From NCBI GenBank assembly GCA_005778045.1, contig SXKQ01000144.1, positions 1 through 43,720 on the forward strand: a DNA stretch of 43,720 nt. The letters run 5' to 3'. Both the position numbers and the translations under genes were made by a program. The notes under the pieces were generated by a model, which made no database searches, was not told the origin of the DNA, and saw nothing but the letters and a program-made list of their open reading frames with translations. The stretch comes from Planctomycetia bacterium. GTDB taxonomy: Bacteria; Planctomycetota; UBA1135; GCA-002686595. Shown piece by piece: positions 15,835 to 24,516 of this stretch (its first letter is position 1; each line of letters opens with the position of its first letter).

Positions 15835-17496
15835 ATGCGCATCGCCCTTCTCGTCGTCTCCCTGCTCGCGCTGGCGTGGTGCCTGCCGCTCGATGCACGC
15901 ATCGCATGGGGCTGGGACGAGACGATGCACGCCGCCGGCCCCGCATGGCGCATGACGTGCGCGCTCGGCTCCCTCGACGCGAGCGCCTTTTCCGACGCGC
16001 TGCTCGACTGCGAGCGCTATCCCTTCGCGTTCCCCCTGCTGCTCGGCCTCGAGCAACTGGTGTTCGGCATCTCGGAGCATGGCGCGCGCGAGTTCTGCAC
16101 CCTGCTCTGGTGCACGACGCTGCTCGCGGTCTTCTGCCTCGCGCGGCGCGTCCGTGGCTCCGACGGCGCGGGATGGCTGGCCCTGCTCGCCGCAGCGACT
16201 TCGCCGCTTGCGCTGAGCTTCTCTGGCACGGTACTGCTCGAGGTCCCCGCAGCGCTCTCCATCGCCGTCGCCCTGTGGACGTGGATCCGCCGCCGCGAGC
16301 TCTCCCTCACGCGCACGTGTCGGCGCACGAACTTGCTCGCCGGCGCAGCTATCACGCTCGCGTTCTTCACGAAGTTCAACTACGGCTTGCTGCTCGTAGC
16401 GGGACTCGCTGCGGATGAGCTCGTCGAGCTGGCTCTCGCCGCTCGCGCACGGCGCCTGCGGAGCGCGCTGTCGAACCTGAGAGACCTGAGCCTCATCCCG
16501 AGCCTCGCGCTCGCGTGGTGGTTCCTGCTGCCGCTTCCGGGCGGACTCGAGCGCGGCGCGGAGCACCGTGCGGCCTTCGCCGACTGGATCTCCGGCAATC
16601 AGGAGCTGGCGCAGGCCTCGTGGAAGATCCGCCTGCTCAACGTGACGGCGTTCTTCGCGCCCAATCCGCGCGCGGCGCTGCTGATCCTGCTCGGCGTGCT
16701 GCTCGCGCTGCGCGACCTGCGCTCTCCGCCGGTGCGTGCCCTCGCGATCTCCTCCGCGGTGATGCTCCTCGGCGTGCTGGGACACCCGTTTCATCTGCCG
16801 CGCTTCCTGATTCCAGCGGGCCCGGCACTGTGGGCGCTCGCAGGCATTGGCTGGAGCGGTGCGCTTCCCACCCCACCCCGCCGACGCGTCGGACTTGTCT
16901 CGGCCGCTGTGCTCGCGTGCGCCGCGTGGCCGGGTGTCGACACAGCATGGCTCGCCGAGCGCCTCGGCTTCCTGTCCCCCAAGGTCGAAGTGCGTGAGTA
17001 CCAGCTCGCCGAGCTCGCCACCCAGCGCGACCTGTCCGGCAGCCGACGCCTGCGCTCCCTCGGACTCGCCCGCGACGAACACGAGCGCTTCTTCGAGCTC
17101 GTCGGCGCCGCCGTCACGCCCAGGGAGCGCATCGGTTGGATCGACCTGACCGAGGAAGTCTCTCCCGCGGGCCTGCAGTACGGCCTGCTCACTCACGGCC
17201 GCGAGCGCGCCACGTTCGCGGCGCAGCTCGCGGAAACCACGCACATCTCGATCGCCGGCGAGGATCCGCGCTGGACGGACGAGCAGCTCGCCGCGTGGTC
17301 CGCTCGCTTCGATGTGCTGCTCTTCAGCGAGCCGCACCACTTGCGCGGGCGCACGGGTCGCGAGTTCTTCGACGGCTATGTCGAGCGCCTCGAAGCTGCC
17401 GGATGGGTCCGCCAGTCGGTCGGCGCGCTGAACATCGCGCGGCCGATGAAGGAACCGCTCTCCGTGACAGTCTTCGCGTTGCGTCGTTCGCGCTGA
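15835..17496 (+). CDS. GT-C fold glycosyltransferase (family 39 / ArnT-like)
   Basis: A 553-residue polytopic membrane protein with about ten helices up to residue 365 and a soluble C-terminal domain. The first extracytoplasmic loop has AWGWDETMHAAGPAWRM with the Asp28-Glu29 pair that binds metal and polyprenyl-phosphate sugar in PMT/ArnT-type enzymes. PSLALSFSGTVLLEVPA, AGAAITLAFFTKFNYGLLLVA and GHPFHLPRFLIPAGPALWALAG are further family landmarks. It should move a sugar from a lipid carrier onto a lipid or protein acceptor on the outer face of the inner membrane. The acceptor is unknown. A second, broken gene of the same type lies at 25404-26809. Confidence 0.85.
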   Translation: MRIALLVVSLLALAWCLPLDARIAWGWDETMHAAGPAWRMTCALGSLDASAFSDALLDCERYPFAFPLLLGLEQLVFGISEHGAREFCTLLWCTTLLAVFCLARRVRGSDGAGWLALLAAATSPLALSFSGTVLLEVPAALSIAVALWTWIRRRELSLTRTCRRTNLLAGAAITLAFFTKFNYGLLLVAGLAADELVELALAARARRLRSALSNLRDLSLIPSLALAWWFLLPLPGGLERGAEHRAAFADWISGNQELAQASWKIRLLNVTAFFAPNPRAALLILLGVLLALRDLRSPPVRALAISSAVMLLGVLGHPFHLPRFLIPAGPALWALAGIGWSGALPTPPRRRVGLVSAAVLACAAWPGVDTAWLAERLGFLSPKVEVREYQLAELATQRDLSGSRRLRSLGLARDEHERFFELVGAAVTPRERIGWIDLTEEVSPAGLQYGLLTHGRERATFAAQLAETTHISIAGEDPRWTDEQLAAWSARFDVLLFSEPHHLRGRTGREFFDGYVERLEAAGWVRQSVGALNIARPMKEPLSVTVFALRRSR

Positions 17497-17512
17497 GTTC
17501 GAACCGCGAAGG

Positions 17513-18019
17513 TCAGCCGCGGAACGTCACGAGCAGCACGACGCGATCGCTGTCGCCGAGATTCCAAGCTACGTGCTCGCGCGAATCATCGAAAACGAGC
17601 GCACGACCTCGCTCCCAGCGCCGCTGCTCGTCGCCGCAGCGGATGCCGACGTCGCCCTTCGGCACCACGAGCGGCAGGTGACACCGCAGGTTCCCAGCGA
17701 GTTCGCCGCGATGCGGCGCGAGCCGCGTGCCCGGCCGGAACAGCGAAAGACCCGCGTTGACGAGCCCCGGAACCAGCATGCAGGCACGCGTCGTGCGCGG
17801 ACAGCGCCGTCGATTGGGGCCGCACCCCGGCCCGCCGCCAAACAGCGTGAAGTACCTCCAGCCCCGTTCGTCGTAGTCCTTGTTCGGGAGCGAGAGCGCA
17901 TCCGGCGCGTCCACGAAGGACTCGCGCCCGAGGGCGTGCAGCTCGAGGAGGATCTCCTCGAAGCAGGCCTCGAGCGCCGGTACGAACGCGAACTCGTCGG
18001 GGTCGGGGAAGGCGGTCAC
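17513..18019 (-). CDS. Aspartyl/asparaginyl beta-hydroxylase-like dioxygenase
   Basis: A 168-residue protein with the compact jelly-roll core of the aspartyl/asparaginyl beta-hydroxylase family. LVNAGLSLFRPGTRLAPHRG supplies His103, NLRCHLPLVVPKGDVGIRCGD follows with Arg112 for 2-oxoglutarate, and ALVFDDSREHVAWN supplies the second iron ligand His149. As in this family, the usual acidic third ligand is absent (G-E at 105-106 follows the first His instead). GTG 18019 is chosen since longer readings run into the end of the M28 gene on the same strand. The substrate is unknown; bacterial members often modify peptides, lipids or small molecules. Confidence 0.82.
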   Translation of the reverse strand: MTAFPDPDEFAFVPALEACFEEILLELHALGRESFVDAPDALSLPNKDYDERGWRYFTLFGGGPGCGPNRRRCPRTTRACMLVPGLVNAGLSLFRPGTRLAPHRGELAGNLRCHLPLVVPKGDVGIRCGDEQRRWERGRALVFDDSREHVAWNLGDSDRVVLLVTFRG

Positions 18020-18059
18020 GGGGCGGACTCTAGCGCCCGCCCCGCAAGCTCGCGAAGCC

Positions 18060-20699
18060 TCAGGGGCAGATGCGGAACTGCAGCGCGTTCGAGAGGCCCG
18101 TGCCGAAGCCCTGCGGGTCGGCGCCGTCGCGGTACCACCATTGCGCGAACACGGTGTTGCCCGCGAAGAGCGCAATCTCGGAGCCCGTCTGGATGAGCGC
18201 GTTGAAGTCGATCGCCAGCACACCCGAACAGTCGTCGGGACCGGCGTTACCACCCGATTCCACGAGCTGCGTTCGCTTGGGGCTGGCGGCGATGCACTTC
18301 GTCCCGCCCTGGAACAAAGTCGCGCCCGGCGCGAAGCCGTAGAAGAGCAGGCCCGAGCGCTGGTTGATCACGTTCGAGCAGGTGATGGTGAACGCTGCAG
18401 CGGACGTCGCACTCGCGGAACCGCTGGCGGCGATCTGGGGCACGCAACCTTGGCTGTTCGTCTTCGCGGTGCAGTAGGCGACCGACGGCGGACACGTGCT
18501 CGTGCCGGGTCCAAGGGTCAGCAGCGAGAACTCGTCGAGGTTCCAGCCACCAAAGGACGCCCCGCCATCCGACTGCAGGCTGAACTCGATCTGCACCGAG
18601 GGGTTGTTCGCCGCCAGCGAAGATATGTCGAGCTGGAACGGCACCCACGCCGTGTCGAGCAGGTCGCCCGTCGAGGGGTTGATCCAGACCTGCGTGCCGT
18701 TGACGCGGATGCGCGCCTTGTCGAACTGCGCCGACTCGATCGTGAGCCAGCGGCGAAACTCGAGGAACACCTGCGCCGCACCCGAGCAGTTGATCACGGG
18801 CGAGCGCAGCCAGTTGTTGACGTTGTTCGCGTAGAAGCCGTTCCAACCCGTGGGGCCGAGGTCGTTGCCCCACGCGCGCGTGCCCGCGAACGCCGTCGCA
18901 GGATCGCCGGCCTTGCCGTAGAGAACCCCGCGCTGCCAGTCATCCTGCGTCGCGACTTGCGCATGGGTCCAGCCGTTGTCCGTCGCCTCCTCGAAGCCCG
19001 TGGAGTAGAGCACCGTGCGCGTGCCGACGAAGAAGTCGTAAGGAGTCGCACCCGTGTCCACGCCCTTCGGCGCCACTTCGCCGGCCCCGAGGCTGTCCGC
19101 GGCCTCGATGTAGTACTCGATCACCTTCGGTGAGCCCTGGGACGGGATGAGTCCGCGCCAGGCCGAACCGCCGGCACTCGTCATGGCGAGCACGCTCCAC
19201 GTCGAAGTCCCGCTCACGCGATAGCGCAGCGTCGCGCCGGTGACGCTGGAACCGTAGAGGCTCGTCACGCTCGCCTGCACCACGTAGGGCCCGAGCGCAT
19301 CCGTCGTGTCCGCGAGCTCGCTGTGCACGATGGACAGGTCGACCGGATCCGCGAGCGTCGCGCCGCAGGCGAGCGCACCCTTGCAGATCATCTGCGCGAG
19401 ATCGAAGTCGTTGGTCGACGTCGGATAGGCATCCGCGCTCGTGTGGATCTGCGGGAAGTACTGCGTCAGGTCCTCGAAGAAGAATGCCGCCGGAATGCCG
19501 GCCGAGTTGTACGAGGCGTGATCGGAACTCCCCGCGCTCAGGTTGCCGCTCGTCGCTGCCCAGCCGGGCACGTAGAGCGGCGCGGTCTGCAGGCAGAAGC
19601 TCGTGAGCGCCGGCGAGGTGTTGTTCGTCGCGAAGTCGCAGTCGCGCACGTCGTTCGTGGCGCGATACGCGATCATGTCCATGTTGAGCATGCCGACGAC
19701 CTGCTTGCCCTGCGCGACCATGTTGTTCGCGTTGGCTCCCGAGCCGAGCAGGCCGTACTCCTCGCCGGAGAACCACACCAGCCGGATCGAGTTCGCGAAG
19801 GCGGTCGGTGACGCGGCGAGGATGCGCGCGATCTCGAGCACCGCCGCACTCCCGCTCGTGTTGTCGTCCGCCCCGCGTCCCACGGCCGCAGTGCCACCGG
19901 AGTTGTTGCGCGTGTCGAAGTGCGCGCCGATCACGACGTAGCGATTCGCGGTCACAGCACCGGGAATGTCGACGACGATGTTCGTGCCGTGAGACGCGCT
20001 CCAGCTCTCGCTGACGGGCGCGTAGCCGAGCCCCTGCAGCTGCGAGACGAGCTGCGCCTTGCCAGCGTTGTAATTAGCGAGGTTCTGCGAGTCGCGGTTC
20101 GTGAAGGTCGTCAACGACTGCACCGAAGCCTGCAGATTCGTCTTGCTGACCTGGTCGACCAGCGTCTGGATGCGCGGGTCCGCGGCGAGCAGCGCGCTCG
20201 GGCCCGCTCCGGGCGTCGCGAGCGGCGCGAGCGGCCGCATCGGGGTGCGCGAGATCGCCGTGTGACCGGAATGGCAGGTACGACCGGGCCGCAGGCTCTC
20301 GGGATACTCGGGCAGGCCGTGGGGAACGCTGACGAGCGCGAGCCCCTCGCGTGCGAACTCGACGCGGGCCGTGGCGGCGACGTCCTCGCGCACGTGCTCG
20401 TCCCGCAGGTCGACGATGAACAGTTCGTCGAGCGCACCGATGCCGTCGAGCACCGCGAGCTCGACCTCGCGACCGCGCAGCGCGTTTGCGTCACGCTCGC
20501 CGAGGGCTCCGACGAGGAACGGCCCCGCATCGAACCAAACTTCCCCCATGCGCTTGAGCTTTTCGATCAACTCGAAGTCGCCTCCGTGCACGACCGCGAC
20601 GGGGCGCAAGGCCGCGCGCTCGAGGGCCGACGGCTGGGACTGCTGGACCGGAGACGAAGGCAGGGCCACGGCGAGCGCGGCGAGGGCGAGAATCGGCAT
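18060..20699 (-). CDS. Secreted M28 family zinc metallopeptidase with C-terminal module (copy A)
   Basis: An 879-residue exported protein: signal, an N-terminal domain of about 140 residues ending LRPGRTCHSGHTA, then an M28 peptidase. Zinc and catalytic residues are present in order: AHFDTRNNSG, RGADDNTSGSAAVLEIAR, WFSGEEYGLLGSG, MLNMDMIAYR and QIHTSADAYPTS. After it come a carbohydrate-binding-like or MAM-like beta domain (TGFEEATDNGW ... FSLQSDGGASFGGWNLDEFSLL) and a C-terminal module at 18063-18476 that begins YCTAKTNSQGC and ends LSNALQFRICP. The likely activity is aminopeptidase-type breakdown of proteins outside the cell. It is head-to-head with paralogue 20943-23630. ATG 20699 (MPILALA) is the only sensible start ahead of the signal. 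Confidence 0.9.
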   Translation of the reverse strand: MPILALAALAVALPSSPVQQSQPSALERAALRPVAVVHGGDFELIEKLKRMGEVWFDAGPFLVGALGERDANALRGREVELAVLDGIGALDELFIVDLRDEHVREDVAATARVEFAREGLALVSVPHGLPEYPESLRPGRTCHSGHTAISRTPMRPLAPLATPGAGPSALLAADPRIQTLVDQVSKTNLQASVQSLTTFTNRDSQNLANYNAGKAQLVSQLQGLGYAPVSESWSASHGTNIVVDIPGAVTANRYVVIGAHFDTRNNSGGTAAVGRGADDNTSGSAAVLEIARILAASPTAFANSIRLVWFSGEEYGLLGSGANANNMVAQGKQVVGMLNMDMIAYRATNDVRDCDFATNNTSPALTSFCLQTAPLYVPGWAATSGNLSAGSSDHASYNSAGIPAAFFFEDLTQYFPQIHTSADAYPTSTNDFDLAQMICKGALACGATLADPVDLSIVHSELADTTDALGPYVVQASVTSLYGSSVTGATLRYRVSGTSTWSVLAMTSAGGSAWRGLIPSQGSPKVIEYYIEAADSLGAGEVAPKGVDTGATPYDFFVGTRTVLYSTGFEEATDNGWTHAQVATQDDWQRGVLYGKAGDPATAFAGTRAWGNDLGPTGWNGFYANNVNNWLRSPVINCSGAAQVFLEFRRWLTIESAQFDKARIRVNGTQVWINPSTGDLLDTAWVPFQLDISSLAANNPSVQIEFSLQSDGGASFGGWNLDEFSLLTLGPGTSTCPPSVAYCTAKTNSQGCVPQIAASGSASATSAAAFTITCSNVINQRSGLLFYGFAPGATLFQGGTKCIAASPKRTQLVESGGNAGPDDCSGVLAIDFNALIQTGSEIALFAGNTVFAQWWYRDGADPQGFGTGLSNALQFRICP

Positions 20700-20942
20700 G
20701 GTGGCGACTGTCGGAAGAGGCGGCTCGGCGCGCCCGCCCCTCGTGTCCGAGGGGATGGGCAGACGCAGCTTTGGAGGATAAGGATACGACGACCCGAAGC
20801 CCCCGGCGGTTCGGTGTCGTCCCGCTTTGGCGCAGCGCGCCCCGCTCCGACCTCGCCCCCCTCGATCCGCATCGGGATTCTGGACCTCCCCGCGCCCGGC
20901 GGAAGCCCTATCCTTGAACCCACCATCAGGAGACCGCCCCGG

Positions 20943-23630
20943 ATGAACATCGCCCTGCTCGAGTGCGCTTTCCTGCTCGTTTGCGCCCTGCAACAGACCC
21001 CCTTGGCCCAACGGCCGGTGCCGGTTGCGGTGGAGCACGCCCACGACTTGGCCCTGCGCGAGCGGCTCTGCCGCGCCGGAGAGGTGTGGTTCGACGCGGG
21101 TGACTTCCTCGTCGGTGCGCTCCGCCCGGCGGAGGTTGCTGCCCTGCGCGAGCGCGGCACGAACGTGACCGAGCTCGCGACGCTCGGACCGTCCGATCCG
21201 CTCTTCGTGGTAGACCTCGCCCACGCCGACGTGCGCGCCGACATCGACGCGGCGGGCACGATTCTCTACCGCTGCGGTCGACAGGCCGTGGTCAGCGTGC
21301 CGGTCGACCTCGACGAGTATCCCGAGAGCCTGCGGCCCGGCCGCACGTGCCATGGCGGCCACACGGCCGTCGCGCGCGTTGCGATGCGTCCGGCGCCCGC
21401 TCCCGTACCGGGCTCGCCGCTCGCCGCGTTCGCGGCCTCGTCACCGGGCCAATCCGGCGGCACCGCGGCGACGCCGAGCGGCGCTGCACAGGGGCCCGCC
21501 GCGCTCGTGAATGCGGACCCGCGCATCCAGTCGCTCGTCGACGCGGTGTCGAAGACCAACCTGCAGACGAACACCCAGTTCTTCTCGTCGACGTGGACGA
21601 ACCGCGACTCGCTCAACCTCAACAACTTCAACGCGGCACGGGCGCAGCTCATCTCGCGCCTGCAGGCCCTGGGCTACGCGCCGACCACGCAGCAGTGGGA
21701 CAGCCAGCACGGCACGAACATCATCGTCGACATCCCGGGCGCGCGGAATCCCAACAGTCACGTGGTGATCGGCTCGCACTTCGACACGCGCAACTACAGC
21801 TCCGGCACGAGCGCTTCCGCACCGGGCGCGGATGACAACACCAGCGGCAGCATGGGCGTGCTCGAGATCGCGCGGGTGCTCGCGGGCAAGGGCCCGTTCG
21901 AGAATTCCATCCGTTTGGCGTGGTTCTCGGGCGAGGAATACGGCCTGCTCGGATCCAGCGCGCTCGCGCAGCAGATGGTGCAGCAGGGCAAGCAAGTGGT
22001 CGGCATGCTCAACATGGACATGATCGCCTACCGCGCCGCGAATGACGCGCGCGACGCCGATCTCGCCGTCAACAACACGTCGGGGGCGCTGACGGCCTTC
22101 TGCCTCGCCACCGCGCCGCGCTACGTGTCGGGCTGGGCAGCGACCACCGGCTCGCTCATCGCGGGCAGCTCGGACCACGCGGCCTTCCACGGAGCTGGCT
22201 TTCCGGCCGCGTTCTTCTTCGAGGACCTCGGCCAGTACTTCACGCAGATTCACACGCCTGCGGACGCGTTCGCGATCTCCACGAACGACTTCGATCTCGC
22301 GCAGATGATCGTCAAGGGCGTAGTGGCCTGCGGCGTCACGCTCGCCGAGCCACTCGACATGACGGTCGCGCACACCGCGCTGTCCAATACGACCGATGCG
22401 ACGGGCCCCTTCGTCGTCAACGCGACCATCACCGCCAGCGGCGGCGCCAGCGTGGCTTCCGCGACGGTGCACTACACCGGCGATCTCGGCCAGACTTGGC
22501 AGACGCGCACGATGACGGCCAGCGGCAACGTCTGGAGCGCTGCGATCCCGACCTTCGGCTCGCCGCGCGAGCTGTGGTACTGGATCGAGGCCGTGGACTC
22601 GCTCGGCAACGTCGAGGTCGCGCCCGAAGGCGTGGACTCCGGCACGATGCCGTGGAAGTTCTTCGTCGGCATGCGCACGGTGCTCTACGCCAGCGACTTC
22701 GAGGGCGCGACGACCGGCGGCTGGGCGACGGGCACGTACAGCGGCCCGAAAGACTGGCAACGGTCGAGTCCCGTGGGCGCGTCCGGCGACGCACCACACG
22801 CCTTCAGCGGCGCCAAGTGCTGGGGCAACGACCTCGGCGTCCAGATCGCGTGGCACGGCGACTACAACAACGGCTCGCACTGCTGGCTGCGTTCCCCCGT
22901 GATCGATTGCTCGGCCGCCACGAGCGTGCGCCTGCAGTTCCGTCGCTGGCTGACGATCGAGTCGGCCCTGCACGACAAGGCGCGCGTGAAGGTCAACGGT
23001 ACCCTCGTGTGGACCAACCCGACCACGGGCGACCTGATCGACACCCAGTGGGTGCCCATGGACATCGATGTCACCGCGCTGACCGCAGGCAACGCTGCCG
23101 TGCAACTCGAGTTCACCCTGCAGAGCGACACGGGCATCGTCTTCGGTGGCTGGAACATCGACGATGTCCAGCTGGTGCAGGTCGGCCCGGGCACTTTCAA
23201 TTGCCCCACTCCCGTCGCGTACTGCTCGGCCAAGGTCAACAGCCAGGGCTGCACTCCGGCCGTGGGATTCTCGGGCAACCCGAGCCTGACGAACCTCGCG
23301 CCCTTCACGATCACGGCGACACAGCTCATCAACCAGCGCAACGGACTCTTGTTCTACGGACTCGCCCCTGCCGCGGGCGCGTTCTATGGCGGCACGAAGT
23401 GCGCGGCCTCGCCGCTCGCGCGCATCGTCATGCCGAGCTCCGGGGGAAGCACGGGTCCCGACGACTGCAGCGGCGGGTTCGCGTTCGACTTCAACACGCG
23501 CCTGCGCTCTGGCACCGATCCGGCGCTCTCGATCGGCGTCGATGTCTACGCGCAGTTCTGGTATCGCGACTCGGCCTCGCTCGGCGGCGTCGGCATGTCC
23601 AACGCCCTGCAGTTCCGCGCCTGCCCCTGA
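20943..23630 (+). CDS. Secreted M28 family zinc metallopeptidase with C-terminal module (copy B)
   Basis: An 895-residue paralogue of copy A, with the same order of domains. CAGGAGA lies nine bases before ATG 20943. The short signal ends near CAL/QQT. M28 residues: His279 (SHFDTRN), Asp297/Asp298 (GADDNTSG), Glu331/Glu332 (SGEEYG), Asp359 (NMDMIA) and His437 (QIHTPAD). A beta domain with GVIFGGW-like text (TGIVFGGWNIDDVQL) and the C-terminal module at 23220-23630 (YCSAKVNSQGC to MSNALQFRACP) follow. Copies A and B are very similar in the peptidase core but differ in the linker after the N-terminal domain, where B has an extra Ala/Pro/Gly-rich stretch (about 155-185). Different substrate ranges are possible. 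Confidence 0.9.
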   Translation: MNIALLECAFLLVCALQQTPLAQRPVPVAVEHAHDLALRERLCRAGEVWFDAGDFLVGALRPAEVAALRERGTNVTELATLGPSDPLFVVDLAHADVRADIDAAGTILYRCGRQAVVSVPVDLDEYPESLRPGRTCHGGHTAVARVAMRPAPAPVPGSPLAAFAASSPGQSGGTAATPSGAAQGPAALVNADPRIQSLVDAVSKTNLQTNTQFFSSTWTNRDSLNLNNFNAARAQLISRLQALGYAPTTQQWDSQHGTNIIVDIPGARNPNSHVVIGSHFDTRNYSSGTSASAPGADDNTSGSMGVLEIARVLAGKGPFENSIRLAWFSGEEYGLLGSSALAQQMVQQGKQVVGMLNMDMIAYRAANDARDADLAVNNTSGALTAFCLATAPRYVSGWAATTGSLIAGSSDHAAFHGAGFPAAFFFEDLGQYFTQIHTPADAFAISTNDFDLAQMIVKGVVACGVTLAEPLDMTVAHTALSNTTDATGPFVVNATITASGGASVASATVHYTGDLGQTWQTRTMTASGNVWSAAIPTFGSPRELWYWIEAVDSLGNVEVAPEGVDSGTMPWKFFVGMRTVLYASDFEGATTGGWATGTYSGPKDWQRSSPVGASGDAPHAFSGAKCWGNDLGVQIAWHGDYNNGSHCWLRSPVIDCSAATSVRLQFRRWLTIESALHDKARVKVNGTLVWTNPTTGDLIDTQWVPMDIDVTALTAGNAAVQLEFTLQSDTGIVFGGWNIDDVQLVQVGPGTFNCPTPVAYCSAKVNSQGCTPAVGFSGNPSLTNLAPFTITATQLINQRNGLLFYGLAPAAGAFYGGTKCAASPLARIVMPSSGGSTGPDDCSGGFAFDFNTRLRSGTDPALSIGVDVYAQFWYRDSASLGGVGMSNALQFRACP

Positions 23631-23702
23631 TGTCGAGAGGAGTCCGGCGTCCACGGCTGGGTGCGCGGAGTCCTAGCCCCGCTCCCATGTGAGGCAGCAA
23701 GC

Positions 23703-24479
23703 TCAGCGCAACGCGGCTCGCAAGACCGGCTCCAGCGCCTCCGCCCACTGTCCGTAGGCCGCAGAGGACAAGTGCAAGTGGTCGGGCATGTCTGATGTCG
23801 AGATCGAACCGTCCAGCTGCACCCAACGGTCGCCGAGGGCGAGCGTCTCGCAGCCGAGCTCGCCCTGTCGGGCACGCAGCGCCTGATTCAGCTGGGCCAG
23901 CTCGCCGCGCATCGCGTTGAAGCGCTCGCCGCGCGGGAAAACCTCGAACACGAATAGCCGCGCCGCCGGCGCCTGCGCTCGCAGGGTGGCGATGACGCGC
24001 TGGATCCCCGCGAGCGTCTGCTCGCCCGAGTGAGTGCCGTGGCCCAGGTTGTTGGTGCCGATCAGGAGTACGATGGCCTGCGGCTGCAACTTGCCGAGCG
24101 GAGCCTGCTCGAGCCGCCAGAGCACGTTCTCGGTGCGATCGCCGCTCACGCCAAGGTTGAGCGCACCGAGCGGCGCAAAGGCGCGCGTCCAATGCTCGGA
24201 GCCGCCATCCTCCCAGCCCTGCGTGATCGAGTCCCCGAGGAAGATCACCTGCGCTCGCTCCGTCTCGCGCACCCGACGCAGGCACTCCGCCTGGCGCTGG
24301 AGAATCCACGGATCCGTGCGGGGCGCCGCCACGACGGCGCTGTTCACGACCGGGGCGGGGACGGGCTCCGGCAGCGCCGAAGGAGCGGACGCGAGAGCAG
24401 AGACGGGCGCGGGAGCATCCGAGGTGGCGCACGAAGCGAGGCACGCAAGCAGCGCGGCGAGAATCGGCTGGAACTTCAT
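23703..24479 (-). CDS. SGNH hydrolase lipoprotein (platelet-activating-factor acetylhydrolase-like)
   Basis: A 258-residue lipoprotein: lipobox LASC with Cys17, then a Pro/Ala-rich tether to about residue 55. The SGNH motifs are intact: VIFLGDSITQGWED with Ser84, NLGVSGDRTENVLWRL with Gly110, LLIGTNNLGHG with Asn143, and DMPDHLHLSSAAY with Asp233 and His236. This set is closest to PAF-acetylhydrolase-like and carbohydrate-esterase-like SGNH enzymes. It probably removes acyl groups from glycans or lipids at the outer side of a membrane. It is convergent with copy B of the M28 pair and is followed upstream by the DUF1684 gene on the same strand, 37 bases away. Confidence 0.88.
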   Translation of the reverse strand: MKFQPILAALLACLASCATSDAPAPVSALASAPSALPEPVPAPVVNSAVVAAPRTDPWILQRQAECLRRVRETERAQVIFLGDSITQGWEDGGSEHWTRAFAPLGALNLGVSGDRTENVLWRLEQAPLGKLQPQAIVLLIGTNNLGHGTHSGEQTLAGIQRVIATLRAQAPAARLFVFEVFPRGERFNAMRGELAQLNQALRARQGELGCETLALGDRWVQLDGSISTSDMPDHLHLSSAAYGQWAEALEPVLRAALR

Positions 24480-24516
24480 GCCAACGAGACTACGACGCCG
24501 GGCTGGGGACGCCAAC

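Noticed and set aside
13727..15955. A 742-codon open frame on the plus strand.
   Set aside because: It is antisense to the cyanophycinase-like and SGNH genes, rich in Arg/Ala/Gly/His with no motif; long antisense frames are expected at this GC content.
18060..21362. Reading M28 copy A as a 1100-residue protein.
   Set aside because: The extra N-terminus is antisense to M28 copy B and lacks a signal; ATG 20699 begins a proper signal peptide.
21441..23654. A 737-codon open frame on the minus strand.
   Set aside because: It lies wholly antisense to M28 copy B and has only shadow composition; the plus-strand frame has a signal peptide and all zinc ligands.
23631..23702. A terminator between M28 copy B and the SGNH lipoprotein.
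   Set aside because: Only a direct repeat (GGAGTCC twice) is visible; no stable inverted repeat could be drawn.
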